Shown here: piece by piece, positions 17,200 to 25,842 of the stretch
Position numbering within the stretch: the stretch's first letter is position 1
How the letters are laid out: each line of letters opens with the position of its first letter
Assembly: GCF_001816165.1 (NCBI RefSeq)
Contig: NZ_MDZC01000064.1
Span: forward strand, 1 to 34,026
Direction: 5' to 3'
Source of the DNA: Hymenobacter glacialis
GTDB taxonomy: Bacteria > Bacteroidota > Bacteroidia > Cytophagales > Hymenobacteraceae
DNA length: 34,026 bases
The notes under the pieces: model-generated
What the model was told of the DNA's origin: nothing
Database searches by the model: none
What the model saw: the letters and a program-made list of their open reading frames with translations, nothing else
Position numbers and translations under genes: made by a program

Positions 17200-17207
17200 T
17201 ACCTTTG
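17200..17207 (+). promoter_or_regulatory. Bacteroidota -7 box (TACCTTTG) of the flavoprotein gene
   Basis: This is an exact match to TAnnTTTG. A TTG lies 23 bases upstream (17174-17176) as a possible -33 element. Transcription would begin at about 17212-17214, at the GTG start codon, implying a leaderless or almost leaderless mRNA. Confidence 0.5.
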
Positions 17208-17212
17208 AATTT

Positions 17213-18379
17213 GTGTCTGCTACCTCATCTGTTGATTACGACGTTGCCATTATTGGGGCGGGCCCGGCGGGTGCGGCCTGCGCCCTGGGCCTGCGCCGGA
17301 GCGGCCTGCGCGTGGCCCTGCTCGACAAGGCCCAGTTCCCCCGCGACAAGGTGTGCGGCGACGCCATCCCCGGCCAGGCCCTGAAAGCCCTGCGCCAGCT
17401 CGACCCCGCCTTCGCCGCTGCCCTGTGGCAGCTGGAACCGCGCGACGCCGTGCGCCGGTCCCGCCTGGTGGCGCCCAACGGCGGCAGCCTGGAGCTGGAG
17501 TGGAAGCTGCCCAGCTTCAACTCTCCGCGCGAATCCTTCGATAATGCCTTGCTGGAGCTGGTGCGCACGCACGCCCCGGCCACCACTATTCTGGAAAACA
17601 CCAGCCTGAAGGGCCTGCACATGGCCCCCGACCACGTGGAGTTGCAGCCCACCCACGGCCCCGCAATCACCTGTGGGCTCGTGATTGGCTGCGACGGGGC
17701 CAACTCCGTGGTGGGCCGCAAGCTGCTGCCCGAACCCCGGCTGGCGCGGGCGCATCATTGCGTGGGCGTGCGGGCCTACTATGAAAACATTGCGGGGGCC
17801 GAGAGCGGCACCACCGAGTTTTTTCTCACCCGCGACTACCTGGCGGGCTACCTCTGGCTGTTTCCGGTGGGGCAGGGCCGCTACAACGTGGGCCTGGGCA
17901 TGCTGGCCGAAGTGGTGGCCGCGCACAAAGTAGACCTCAAGGAAACCATGGTGCGGCTGCTGGCCACGCACCCGGCGCTGGCCGGCCGATTTGCCGAAGC
18001 CCGGCAGCTGGGGGCCATTGTGGGGTTTGGGCTGCCGCTGGGCGGGGGCCGGGTGCGCCCCATAAGCGGCGAGCGGTTTTTGCTGTGCGGCGACGCCGCC
18101 TCGCTTATAGACCCGCTGCAGGGCCACGGCATCGACACGGCCATTCAGAGCGGCCTGCTGGCGGCTACACAGGCGGCGGCCTGCTTCGCCAAGCAGGATT
18201 TTGGCGCCGCCCACATGGCGGCCTATGATGAGCAGGTAGCTGCGAAAATTGGCCGCAAGCTGGCCAAAAGCTACCGCCTCATGCGCTTTCTGAGCACCAA
18301 GCCGTGGCTGGTGAACGCGGCCGTGGGCCTGGCGCGCGTGCCCGGCCTCAAGCGGTGGGTGCAGAAGGCCATTGGGTAA
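17213..18379 (+). CDS. geranylgeranyl-reductase-type FAD-dependent oxidoreductase
   Basis: This 388-residue protein has an N-terminal Rossmann FAD site (DVAIIGAGPAGAACALGLRR), then LLDKAQFPRDKVCGDAIPG, characteristic of the GGR subgroup. LVIGCDGANSVVGRKL and FLLCGDAASLIDPLQGHGID complete the FAD site. Members reduce isoprenoid side chains or act in related lipid or quinone metabolism; the exact substrate cannot be told. The start chosen is GTG 17213, because the -7 box at 17200 lies just before it. Longer starts (TTG 17174) would sit upstream of the promoter. It is monocistronic as far as visible and divergent from the GAF genes. Confidence 0.85.
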   Translation: MSATSSVDYDVAIIGAGPAGAACALGLRRSGLRVALLDKAQFPRDKVCGDAIPGQALKALRQLDPAFAAALWQLEPRDAVRRSRLVAPNGGSLELEWKLPSFNSPRESFDNALLELVRTHAPATTILENTSLKGLHMAPDHVELQPTHGPAITCGLVIGCDGANSVVGRKLLPEPRLARAHHCVGVRAYYENIAGAESGTTEFFLTRDYLAGYLWLFPVGQGRYNVGLGMLAEVVAAHKVDLKETMVRLLATHPALAGRFAEARQLGAIVGFGLPLGGGRVRPISGERFLLCGDAASLIDPLQGHGIDTAIQSGLLAATQAAACFAKQDFGAAHMAAYDEQVAAKIGRKLAKSYRLMRFLSTKPWLVNAAVGLARVPGLKRWVQKAIG

Positions 18380-18517
18380 GGTAGGATTGGACGGGGTAGG
18401 GAGGCAATTGAGTGGTCAAGCAGAAATATTTATTATTTATCGCCACCGGAAATTAATGCTTGCGAATAGAATTAAAAACTCCTAATTTGCTTTCGCTTAC
18501 CACAAGAAGCGCCCACT

Positions 18518-18631
18518 ATGTCCTTGTTCAGCAGCACTATCCTTTTTAATAACTCGAATAATAATAATTTATTCCGAGATAGAAAGGCTATTGTTCCGAG
18601 GACAAAATCCAAGAACAAATTTTCAATTTGA
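18518..18631 (+). CDS. possible 37-residue small protein ending at a terminator
   Basis: ATG 18518 opens 37 codons ending in a TGA whose last base is the first base of a strong terminator stem (18631). The peptide begins MSLFSSTILFNN and is Asn-rich, then basic (RTKSKNKFSI). It lies in an AT-rich patch (about 18420-18660) between much GC-richer genes. I do not recognise it. No ribosome-binding site or clear promoter is visible. It may instead be the 3' part of a small RNA. Confidence 0.35.
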   Translation: MSLFSSTILFNNSNNNNLFRDRKAIVPRTKSKNKFSI

Positions 18632-18664
18632 AAAGCCTTTCGTAATTCGGAAGGCTTTTTTTTT
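18631..18664 (+). terminator. strong intrinsic terminator
   Basis: AAAAGCCTTTCG (18631-18642) pairs with CGGAAGGCTTTT around a TAAT-type loop, with one wobble pair, and ends in a T9 run. It lies about 250 bases after the flavoprotein stop, immediately after the possible small ORF. Confidence 0.9.
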
Positions 18665-18805
18665 AGCCCTTCCCAGCCCCTGAGGCCCTAGTCCGGAAAT
18701 CAAAAAAACTCCCCAGCGGGAGGCGGCTCCCTATTGCCCAAACCCAGCCGCTGTCAACCCAACGCCATCAACTTTTTCAAACTTCAACCCCCAATTTATT
18801 TACGC
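18665..18805. other. asnA leader
   Basis: No gene is seen. There is no T-box or other recognisable riboswitch and no clear TAnnTTTG. The last 60 bases are C/A-rich and end in TTTATTTACGC before the asnA ATG. Confidence 0.4.
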
Positions 18806-19840
18806 ATGGAAACCACTGCACCCCCCACTGCCTGGCCCGCCACCACCGACCTGCTAGAAACCGAAGTGGCCCTGACGTTCGTGAAGGAAACCTTTGCCAG
18901 GGAGCTGGCCCGGCAGCTGCACCTTGTGAAAGTATCGGCCCCGCTGGTGGTGCTCGATGGCACGGGCATCAACGACGATTTGAACGGGGTGGAGCTGCCC
19001 GTGGGCTTCCCCATTAAGGCCCTGGACGAGCAGCGGGCCGTGGTGGTGCACTCGCTGGCCAAGTGGAAGCGCCTGCGCCTGCGCGAGCTGGGCATTCCCG
19101 CCGGCCGGGGCCTGCTGACTGACATGCGCGCCCTGCGCCCCGACGAGGACTACAGCCCCATCCACTCCATTTACGTGGACCAGTGGGACTGGGAAAAGCA
19201 CGTGCTGCCCGAGCAGCGCACGCTGGCATTCCTGAAAACCACCGTCGAAACCATCTACGCGGCCCTGCTGACCACCGAGCAGCGGGTGAGCGAGGAGTTT
19301 GGCATTGCGCCGGTACTGCCCCCGAGCATTGCCTTTGTGCACGCCGAGGACTTGCTGCTGCGCTACCCCACCCTCACGCCCAAGCAGCGCGAGCACGAAG
19401 CCGCCCGCGAATACGGCGCGGTGTTCCTGATGGGCATTGGTGGCCCGCTAAGCCACGGCGAAATCCACGACGGCCGCGCCCCCGACTACGACGACTGGAG
19501 CACCCTGAACGAGGACGGCCACCGCGGCCTGAACGGCGATATTCTGCTCTGGAACCCAGTGCTGGAAAGCGCTTTTGAGGTGTCGTCGATGGGGATTCGG
19601 GTGGATAAGGTGGCCCTGGCCCGGCAGCTGGAAGTGCGCGGTTGCCCCGAGCGCGCGGCCCTGCGGTTTCACCACCTGCTCCTGAGCGACCAACTGCCCC
19701 AGAGCATCGGCGGCGGCATTGGGCAGTCGCGGGTGTGCATGTATTTGCTGCGCAAAGCCCACATCGGTGAAGTGCAGGTGAGCTTGTGGTCTGATGCCGT
19801 GCGCGAGGAAATGGCCGAAACAGGCGTGGCGCTGCTCTAG
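18806..19840 (+). CDS. asnA: aspartate-ammonia ligase (asparagine synthetase A)
   Basis: AsnA makes asparagine from aspartate, ammonia and ATP, and is related to class II aminoacyl-tRNA synthetases. This 344-residue protein compares with about 330 in E. coli. Visible motifs are SAPLVVLDGTGINDDLNG, AVVVHSLAKWKR, MRALRPDED, HSIYVDQWDWE, GIGGPLSHGEIHDGRAPDYD and the C-terminal GGGIGQSR (class II motif 3-like). The start chosen is ATG 18806 (METTAPP); an upstream extension in frame is not family-like. It is followed by its own terminator at 19879 and appears monocistronic. Confidence 0.97.
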   Translation: METTAPPTAWPATTDLLETEVALTFVKETFARELARQLHLVKVSAPLVVLDGTGINDDLNGVELPVGFPIKALDEQRAVVVHSLAKWKRLRLRELGIPAGRGLLTDMRALRPDEDYSPIHSIYVDQWDWEKHVLPEQRTLAFLKTTVETIYAALLTTEQRVSEEFGIAPVLPPSIAFVHAEDLLLRYPTLTPKQREHEAAREYGAVFLMGIGGPLSHGEIHDGRAPDYDDWSTLNEDGHRGLNGDILLWNPVLESAFEVSSMGIRVDKVALARQLEVRGCPERAALRFHHLLLSDQLPQSIGGGIGQSRVCMYLLRKAHIGEVQVSLWSDAVREEMAETGVALL

Positions 19841-19878
19841 CAACAGGCCGGCCAGCGGCTGCGCTGCACAGAATTATG

Positions 19879-19919
19879 AAGGGAATGAGCGACTTAACAG
19901 CGGTTCATTCCCTTTTTTT
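19879..19919 (+). terminator. intrinsic terminator after asnA
   Basis: AAGGGAATGA (19879-19888) pairs with TCATTCCCTT (19905-19914) and is followed by a T7 run. Confidence 0.85.
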
Positions 19920-20046
19920 ATACCCCGAGAGCCACGCGCTGCCTGGAGCGCACGGCGCGCCAGAACAGTAAGCGCTGGCACGGCAGCCACAGTGTTTTTT
20001 AAGTCGCAGCTGCTCTGTATTTTCGGGTCTCACCGGCGCTTGGGCT

Positions 20047-20793
20047 ATGCAGAATTACTACTGGGTTTTGGGGGTGGGCACCACGGCCACGGCGGTGCAG
20101 ATTGAGGAAGCCTACGCGCGGCAGCGGGCCCGCTTCAAGCGGCTGGCCGTGGTGGACAGGGTGATGAAAGCCCGCCTGGCCGATGTAGAAGCGGGCTTCG
20201 GCATTCTGGGCAACCCCCGGCGCCGGCTGGCCTACGACCTGCTGCTGGCTCAGGAGCCGCCCGCTTCCCACCCGCTGCCGCACCACGCCGACGACAAGCT
20301 GCTGGGTTACGCCCGCGTAGCCCGCCGCCTCAACGCGGCCTTGCTGGCCTGCTGCCTGCTGCTGGGCCTGGATTGGGCGCTGCCGCAACACAAATACGCC
20401 AATGAAACCGTGCGCACCCGGTTTCCGGTGTCGGTATCTTCATCCCTCAGCAACCCGCAGCTGGCTTACCGCGTGCACACCGAGCACACCGCGTTCCGGC
20501 TGCCCAGCAGCATTGGGCACCGCGTGCGCGAAGACCAGCACATTACGGTGTGGAAAACGCCTTTGCTGGGGGTGGTGCGCCGCGTCAGCTCCGCGGCTTC
20601 GCCCGATGGCCCGGCTCCGTTTGAGCCGTATGGGGCCACTATTTACGGAGTGTTTGCGTTTTTGCCGTTGGTGGTGGCGCTGGTGGCCGCCGTGGGCGTG
20701 TGGCCGGGTCGCTCGCCCGAGCTGGTGGTGAACACCGCTTCCGTGGGCGGGCTGCTGGCCGTGCTGGCGCTGCTGGTGTTGCTCTGGTTTTAA
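20047..20793 (+). CDS. membrane protein with degenerate J-like N-terminal domain
   Basis: This is a 248-residue protein. Residues 1-70 resemble a DnaJ domain: YYWVLGVGTTATAVQIEEAY for helix I/II and ADVEAGFGILGNPRRRLAYD for helix III/IV. The HPD motif that activates Hsp70 is absent; the loop reads FKRLAVVDRVMKAR. Hydrophobic segments follow at about 96-114 and in the last 45 residues (FAFLPLVVALVAAVGVW and LLAVLALLVLLWF). A soluble segment of about 90 residues lies between them. It therefore probably does not stimulate DnaK. Such decayed J domains occur in other Bacteroidota membrane proteins, but I do not recognise this one. The start is ATG 20047. Confidence 0.7.
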   Translation: MQNYYWVLGVGTTATAVQIEEAYARQRARFKRLAVVDRVMKARLADVEAGFGILGNPRRRLAYDLLLAQEPPASHPLPHHADDKLLGYARVARRLNAALLACCLLLGLDWALPQHKYANETVRTRFPVSVSSSLSNPQLAYRVHTEHTAFRLPSSIGHRVREDQHITVWKTPLLGVVRRVSSAASPDGPAPFEPYGATIYGVFAFLPLVVALVAAVGVWPGRSPELVVNTASVGGLLAVLALLVLLWF

Positions 20794-20937
20794 GGACGAC
20801 TTAAAAAAACCTGAGAGAGCCTAATTGGTATAAGACAGGAAAATTGCGTGGCCCGGAGCGCATCGGGATATGGTGCGCTGTCCATACCCTACTGCGGTGC
20901 TGCTCCGTTACCCATCCCGAATTATCAATTTTTACCC

Positions 20938-21420
20938 ATGGATTCTACTTCCTCCCGCCCCGAAGACCTGTTGCTTGATGCTGCCCGGCGCGGCGATGTG
21001 CCCGCCCTGAAAGAGTTGCTGGCCACCGGCCTCGACGCGAACGCCACCACCGACAAAGGCTTTACCCTGCTGACACTGGTTTGCTACGGCGACCACCTGG
21101 CCGCCGCCCGGTTCCTACTGGAAGCCGGCGCCGACCCCAACCTGCAGGACGCGAGCGGCAACACGGCTCTGATGGGCGTGAGCTTCAAGGGCAATGTAGA
21201 AATCGCTCGACTCCTCATGCAGCACGGGGCCAACCTCGACCTTCAAAACAGCACCGGCGGCACGGCCCTCATGTTTGCCGTCCAATTTGGCCGTAACAAC
21301 ATGGTGCAGCTGTTGCTGGAAGCCGGCGCCAACAAGGACATCGCCGATGCACGCGGCTACACCGCGCGCGGCCTAGCCGTGCAGCAAGGCAACGACGAAG
21401 CATTAAGCCAGCTGGAGTAG
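20938..21420 (+). CDS. ankyrin repeat protein
   Basis: This 160-residue protein has four ankyrin repeats: LLLDAARRGDVPALKELLAT, then TLLTLVCYGDHLAAARFLLE with AGADPNLQDASGN. The third and fourth are TALMGVSFKGNVEIARLLMQ with HGANLDL and TALMFAVQFGRNNMVQLLLE with AGANKDI. The start chosen is ATG 20938 (MDSTSSRPEDL), directly before the repeats; an upstream GTG (20848) would add 30 non-repeat residues. It is cytoplasmic with no signal peptide. Ankyrin proteins mediate protein-protein contacts; the partner is unknown. The gene converges with mutB across a strong terminator. Confidence 0.9.
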   Translation: MDSTSSRPEDLLLDAARRGDVPALKELLATGLDANATTDKGFTLLTLVCYGDHLAAARFLLEAGADPNLQDASGNTALMGVSFKGNVEIARLLMQHGANLDLQNSTGGTALMFAVQFGRNNMVQLLLEAGANKDIADARGYTARGLAVQQGNDEALSQLE

Positions 21421-21433
21421 TCTCGGGCTCTCT

Positions 21434-21482
21434 AAAAAAGGCGACATGAAGTCACTTTCGTAGCTTCATGTCGCCTTTTTTT
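21434..21482. terminator. strong bidirectional intrinsic terminator
   Basis: AAAAAAGGCGACATGAAG (21434-21451) pairs perfectly with 21464-21481 around a 12-nt loop, with an A-tract and a T-tract. It separates the convergent ankyrin and mutB genes. Confidence 0.93.
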
Positions 21483-21544
21483 GCTCGCTAAAAGCCGCAC
21501 GGATAGCCTGTGTTTTCGCTAAGAATCAGGCCAGCCGAAGGAGG

Positions 21545-23764
21545 TTATTCCCCCAGCTTCGCCAGAATTTCCTGCGCGGCCGTGGCTATCACCGTGCCCG
21601 GCCCGTACACGCCGGCCACGCCGGCATCGAAGAGAAACTGGTAGTCCTGCGCCGGAATGACGCCGCCGGCTATTACCAGAATGTCTTCGCGGCCCAGTGC
21701 CTTTAGCTCCGTGAGCAGCAGGGGAAGTAGGGTTTTGTGGCCGGCGGCGAGGCTGCTCACGCCCACCACGTGCACGTCGTTGTCAGCTGCCTGGCGGGCT
21801 ACTTCGGCGGGTGTTTGGAAGAGGGGGGCAATGTCCACGTCGAAGCCCACGTCGGCGAAGCTGGTAGCGATGATTTTAGCGCCGCGGTCGTGGCCGTCCT
21901 GGCCCATCTTGGCCACCAGCATGCGGGGGCGGCGGCCTTCGCGGGCCGCAAAATCTTCGGCCGCAGCCCGAGCGGCCGCAAAGGCTTCGTTGTGGTGCAT
22001 TTCCTGCGAGTACACGCCCGATACGGTGCGCGTAGTGGCCTGGTGCCGGCCAAACTGCGCTTCGAGGGCGTCGGAGATTTCGCCGAGGGTGGCGCGGGCG
22101 CGGGCAGCGGTCACGGCCAGGGCCAGCAAGTTATTTGAGTTAAGAATTGAGGGTTGAGAGTGATGAGTTGAGTCGGCCGATGCTTCTGTTCCTTCAGCTC
22201 TCAACTCATCGCCCTCAACTTTTAACTCACCGAGGCGGCCAGCGGCCGCTTCGGTAATGGCAGCCAGGGCCACTTTCACGGCCACGTTGTCGCGCGTGGC
22301 GCGAATGTCCTTCAGGCGGGCAATCTGGCTTTCGCGCACCGCGTCGTTGTCGATGTCCAGTACTTCGACCTCGGTTTTCTCGGAGGTTTGGTACTTGTTC
22401 ACGCCCACGATGATTTCGCGGCCCGCGTCGATGCGGGCCTGCTTGCGGGCGGCCGCTTCCTCAATGCGCAGCTTGGGCAGGCCGGTTTCAATGGCTTTGG
22501 CCATGCCGCCCAACTCTTCTACCTCCTGGATGAGGGCCCAAGCCTTGTCGGCCAGCTCGTGGGTGAGGGTTTCCACGTAGTACGAGCCGCCCCAGGGGTC
22601 TACCACTTTGGTCACGTCGGTTTCGTGCTGCAGGTAAAGCTGGGTATTGCGGGCGATGCGGGCCGAGAAATCGGTGGGCAGGGCAATGGCCTCGTCCAGG
22701 GCATTGGTGTGCAGGCTTTGGGTACCGCCGAGCACGGCCGCCAGGGCCTCAATGGCCGTGCGGGCCACGTTGTTGTAGGGGTCCTGCTCGGTGAGGGAGT
22801 AGCCCGACGTCTGGCAGTGCGTGCGCAGGGCCATGCTTTTGGGGTTGGTGGGGTTGAATTGCTTGATGAGCTTGGCCCACAGCAGGCGGCCGGCGCGCAG
22901 CTTGGCAATCTCCATGAAATGGTTCATGCCAATGGCCCAGAAAAAGCTCAGGCGCGGCGCAAACTCGTCAATTTTCATGCCCGCCGCCAGGCCGGCGCGC
23001 ACGTATTCCAGGCCGTCGGCCAGGGTGTAGGCCAGTTCGAGGTCGGCGGTGGCGCCGGCTTCCTGCATGTGGTAGCCCGAGATGGAAATGCTGTTGAACT
23101 TGGGCATGCGCGCCGCCGTGTAGCTAAAAATATCGGCAATGATGCGCATGCTCGGCGCGGGCGGGTAGATGTAGGTATTGCGCACCATGAACTCCTTCAG
23201 AATGTCGTTCTGAATGGTGCCGGCCAGCTTGTCGGGGCTCACGCCCTGCTCCTCGGCCGCCACAATGTAGAAGGCCAGTATGGGCAGCACGGCCCCGTTC
23301 ATGGTCATGCTCACCGACATCTGGTCGAGCGGAATCTGGTCGAAGAGGATTTTCATGTCCTCTACCGAGTCGATGGCCACGCCGGCCTTGCCCACATCGC
23401 CCTGCACGCGCGGGTGGTCGGAATCGTAGCCGCGGTGCGTGGCCAGGTCGAAGGCCACGCTCAGCCCTTTCTGCCCACCGGCCAGATTGCGGCGGTAGAA
23501 GGCATTGCTGGCCTCAGCCGTCGAAAACCCGGCGTACTGCCGCACGGTCCACGGGTTTTGCACGTACATGGAGGCGTACGGCCCACGCAGGTAAGGCGCC
23601 TGTCCCGCTCCAAAACCCAGGTGGTCGAGCGTGGCCACATCGGCCGCCGTGTACACGGGCTTCACCGCAATGCCTTCGGGGGTGAGCGGAGCAGCCGTGT
23701 CGGTCGCAGCCGCGCCGGGTACGGAAACTGCGTCGTAGGAAATCGTGGAAAAGTCAGGCTTCAT
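21545..23764 (-). CDS. mutB: methylmalonyl-CoA mutase large (catalytic) subunit
   Basis: This B12-dependent enzyme interconverts (R)-methylmalonyl-CoA and succinyl-CoA. The 739-residue protein has the TIM-barrel substrate domain ([58 protein letters not shown]). The C-terminal cobalamin-binding domain has the base-off motif DGHDRG with His625. [14 protein letters not shown] and [12 protein letters not shown] follow. Between the domains, residues about 512-543 are an extra segment ([20 protein letters not shown]) encoded by an imperfect palindrome at 22136-22230. The usual family sequence would run almost directly into NLLALAV. The start is ATG 23764. It is the second gene of the mutA-mutB operon. 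Confidence 0.97.
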   Translation of the reverse strand: MKPDFSTISYDAVSVPGAAATDTAAPLTPEGIAVKPVYTAADVATLDHLGFGAGQAPYLRGPYASMYVQNPWTVRQYAGFSTAEASNAFYRRNLAGGQKGLSVAFDLATHRGYDSDHPRVQGDVGKAGVAIDSVEDMKILFDQIPLDQMSVSMTMNGAVLPILAFYIVAAEEQGVSPDKLAGTIQNDILKEFMVRNTYIYPPAPSMRIIADIFSYTAARMPKFNSISISGYHMQEAGATADLELAYTLADGLEYVRAGLAAGMKIDEFAPRLSFFWAIGMNHFMEIAKLRAGRLLWAKLIKQFNPTNPKSMALRTHCQTSGYSLTEQDPYNNVARTAIEALAAVLGGTQSLHTNALDEAIALPTDFSARIARNTQLYLQHETDVTKVVDPWGGSYYVETLTHELADKAWALIQEVEELGGMAKAIETGLPKLRIEEAAARKQARIDAGREIIVGVNKYQTSEKTEVEVLDIDNDAVRESQIARLKDIRATRDNVAVKVALAAITEAAAGRLGELKVEGDELRAEGTEASADSTHHSQPSILNSNNLLALAVTAARARATLGEISDALEAQFGRHQATTRTVSGVYSQEMHHNEAFAAARAAAEDFAAREGRRPRMLVAKMGQDGHDRGAKIIATSFADVGFDVDIAPLFQTPAEVARQAADNDVHVVGVSSLAAGHKTLLPLLLTELKALGREDILVIAGGVIPAQDYQFLFDAGVAGVYGPGTVIATAAQEILAKLGE
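22136..22230. repeat. palindromic insertion inside the mutB coding sequence
   Basis: On the plus strand GAGTTAAGAATTGAGGG (from 22137) pairs with CCCTCAACTTTTAACTC (ending about 22228). Inside, GATGAGTTGAG (22162-22172) pairs with CTCAACTCATC (22200-22210). The left side has about 7 extra bases. The element keeps the mutB frame and encodes the interdomain linker. Confidence 0.8.
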
Positions 23765-23768
23765 TGAG

Positions 23769-23878
23769 GGAATTCTGAATTATAAATTACGAATTACAAA
23801 TGGCTGATGACTTGCTCTTGTTATTTGCATGCAGGCAGTCAGCTGTTTGTAATTCATAATTCAAAATTTATAATTAAT
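23769..23878. repeat. AT-rich imperfect palindrome between mutA and mutB
   Basis: The left part contains TTATAAATTACGAATTACAA and the right part TTTGTAATTCATAATTC. Reversed and complemented, they align over about 40 bases with a few mismatches and gaps. GGCTGATGAC and GTCAGCTG-type sequence lies on the inner ends. It fills nearly all of the 116-base gap and contrasts sharply with the GC-rich flanks. Confidence 0.75.
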
Positions 23879-23880
23879 TA

Positions 23881-25662
23881 CTACCGTCCCTGGATGCGGG
23901 CCAGTACTTGCTCGGTGGTGTAGCCCTGCACTTTCATTTCCTGGAAGCCAAAGACCCGAACGGCCTCTTGCAGCGTGGGCATGTCGGAGCTGAGCAGGGT
24001 GGGCGGAATGAACAACTGCTTCTCGGCCGGAATCTGGTAGATGAAGCGCGCAAACCGCTGGAACTGCTCCGGGGTGGCATACATGAGTGTGGCTTCTTCG
24101 GGCGATGAATACAGCAGCGAAAGCGTGCCTTTGGGGTGGCTGGCCGCTATTTCGGGCCGCTCGTGGGGCAGCAGCAGGTTCAGAAACGAATCCATAATTA
24201 CCTGGTTGGTGTTGATGCCCAGCAGCACCACGGCCGCGCGCTTACTTTTTCTTTCCCGGCGCTCAAAGTGCAGGGCCGTGGCCAGGCGCAGCACCTCGGT
24301 GGGGTAGGTAGCCCGCGTCACGTCAAAGGTGGCCGAGCGCAGCAGCTTTTTGGGGTGGAAGCTAAACTGCTCGCCCCGGTTCTGGAAGCGGTTGGTGCCC
24401 ACCACCACCTGCTGGCCGCTGGCAATGCGGCGGAACGTTTCGGTGGCCGCCCCCTTTATTTCTTCCTGCATCAGGCCGCGCACCTGGGGCAGGCCCCCGG
24501 CGGCTTCCAGGCGTTGGAAATGCACCCAGGCTTCGCGGGCCAGCTGGTCGGTCAGCGTTTCGAGGTAGTAGGAGCCGGCTGCCGGGTCCTGCACCTGGCC
24601 CAGCCCCGATTCTTCGCGCAGCAGCACGGAAAGGTTGCGCGCTAGGCGGCCCGAAAAGTCGTTGGGCTGCGCGTAGAGGCTGTCAAACGGTGCCACCGAC
24701 AACGAGTCGGCCCCGCCCAGCACGGCGCTCATGGCCTCTGTGGTATGGCGCAGCAGGTTGGTGTGCGAGTCCAGGGTAGTTTGCGTCCAGGAAGACGTGG
24801 CGGCGTGGATGCGCAACTGGCCGTTCAGCGCCTCGGGCAGCCCAAAGCCGTGCAGCAGCGTGGCCCACAGCCGCCGCAAGGCCCGCAGCTTGGTCATTTC
24901 GAGGAAGTAGCTGGGGCCAATGGCCACGTGCACGTGCAGGGCCCCGGCCACCTGTGCCGCGCTTATTTCCTCGTTGGGCACATCGGCCAGCAGGGCAGCG
25001 GCGGCGTTTAGCGCAAAGGCAACTTGCTGGGTAGCAGTAGCGCCCCGGTCGCCAAAAAAGGCTGCGTTTACCGCCAGGGCCCGGAAGTCGGGCATGCCAG
25101 TGGTCAGGCTCACACAGCGGCGCAATTCCTCGCGGTGGTCTGTGGTGGCTGCTCCTTCGGGCCCGGATGCCGATTTAAAGCGCAAAAAACCGCGCAGCTC
25201 CGTGCCGGGGGCCGCATCCACGAGCTGGCCCAACAGGTCGGCAGCGCCGGCCGTCACGGTGCACCCCACGTAGGTGCTGGCCAGGGGCAGCTGTTCGGCC
25301 AGGTAGTGCACGGCAAAGGCCGGAGCGTCGTGTAGCACCAAGTGAATGCCGTCGGCGCCGTTGCGCAGGGCGGCAGCGGCCAGGTCAATCTGGTCGCGTC
25401 CATCACCGGCCTCCACCGTCAGGGTAGGCACGTTCAGCCAGGGCACCTGCGGGTGAGGCAGGGGAAGGGGCATTGTGCCCAGGGCGGCCAGGGCTTCGCG
25501 GTGGTAAAAGGGCTCCATGCTGAAGCCGTCGGGCAGGTGCCAGCGCAGGGCGGCCGGGTCCTGGCCCTTCAGGTCGCGGGCCAGGCGGGCCTGCCATTCG
25601 GCCGTGGTCACGGTCGGGAATTCAGCAAAGGAAACAGGCGTAGCCACGGGGGTATCAGACAT
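23881..25662 (-). CDS. mutA: methylmalonyl-CoA mutase small subunit
   Basis: This is the non-catalytic partner of MutB, 593 residues. It has the same barrel plus B12-like fold, but the barrel residues have diverged and the cobalamin motif DxHxxG is missing; the C-terminal region reads VVLLGINTNQVIMDSFLNLL. Recognisable parts are EWQARLARDLKGQDPAALRW, AVNAAFFGDRGATATQQVAF, FLEMTKLRALRRLWATLL, HAATSSWTQTTLDSHTNLLR and VQDPAAGSYYLETLTDQLAR. The start chosen is ATG 25662 (MSDTPVATPVSF); ATG 25677 five codons upstream is equally possible. Upstream residues are not family-like. It is the first gene of the operon, with mutB 116 bases downstream. No B12 riboswitch is visible upstream. Confidence 0.95.
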   Translation of the reverse strand: MSDTPVATPVSFAEFPTVTTAEWQARLARDLKGQDPAALRWHLPDGFSMEPFYHREALAALGTMPLPLPHPQVPWLNVPTLTVEAGDGRDQIDLAAAALRNGADGIHLVLHDAPAFAVHYLAEQLPLASTYVGCTVTAGAADLLGQLVDAAPGTELRGFLRFKSASGPEGAATTDHREELRRCVSLTTGMPDFRALAVNAAFFGDRGATATQQVAFALNAAAALLADVPNEEISAAQVAGALHVHVAIGPSYFLEMTKLRALRRLWATLLHGFGLPEALNGQLRIHAATSSWTQTTLDSHTNLLRHTTEAMSAVLGGADSLSVAPFDSLYAQPNDFSGRLARNLSVLLREESGLGQVQDPAAGSYYLETLTDQLAREAWVHFQRLEAAGGLPQVRGLMQEEIKGAATETFRRIASGQQVVVGTNRFQNRGEQFSFHPKKLLRSATFDVTRATYPTEVLRLATALHFERRERKSKRAAVVLLGINTNQVIMDSFLNLLLPHERPEIAASHPKGTLSLLYSSPEEATLMYATPEQFQRFARFIYQIPAEKQLFIPPTLLSSDMPTLQEAVRVFGFQEMKVQGYTTEQVLARIQGR

Positions 25663-25842
25663 AGGAAGGGGGCTCATCGAAGCAGCATTTACGGCAGGCG
25701 CGCTCGGGAGAACGCGAAACCGGAAGCGGACCGAAAGATACCGCGCACGCCTCAAAAGCCACGCCGCAAGCCATTATTGGGTGGGACTGAGGTGGCGGAG
25801 TAAATCTGGCCAGAATGGGGTGGTATGTCATATTAAGACGCA

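Noticed and set aside
18380..18805. T-box or other riboswitch upstream of asnA
   Set aside because: No T-box core or specifier/antiterminator pattern was seen. The terminator at 18631 follows a short ORF and lies about 140 bases before asnA.
22388..23767. 459-codon plus-strand ORF opposite mutB
   Set aside because: It is an antisense shadow of a highly conserved gene, with low-complexity composition and no motifs.
25663..25842. B12 riboswitch upstream of mutA
   Set aside because: No cobalamin-box-like sequence was recognised; this stretch is GC-rich spacer next to an IS remnant.
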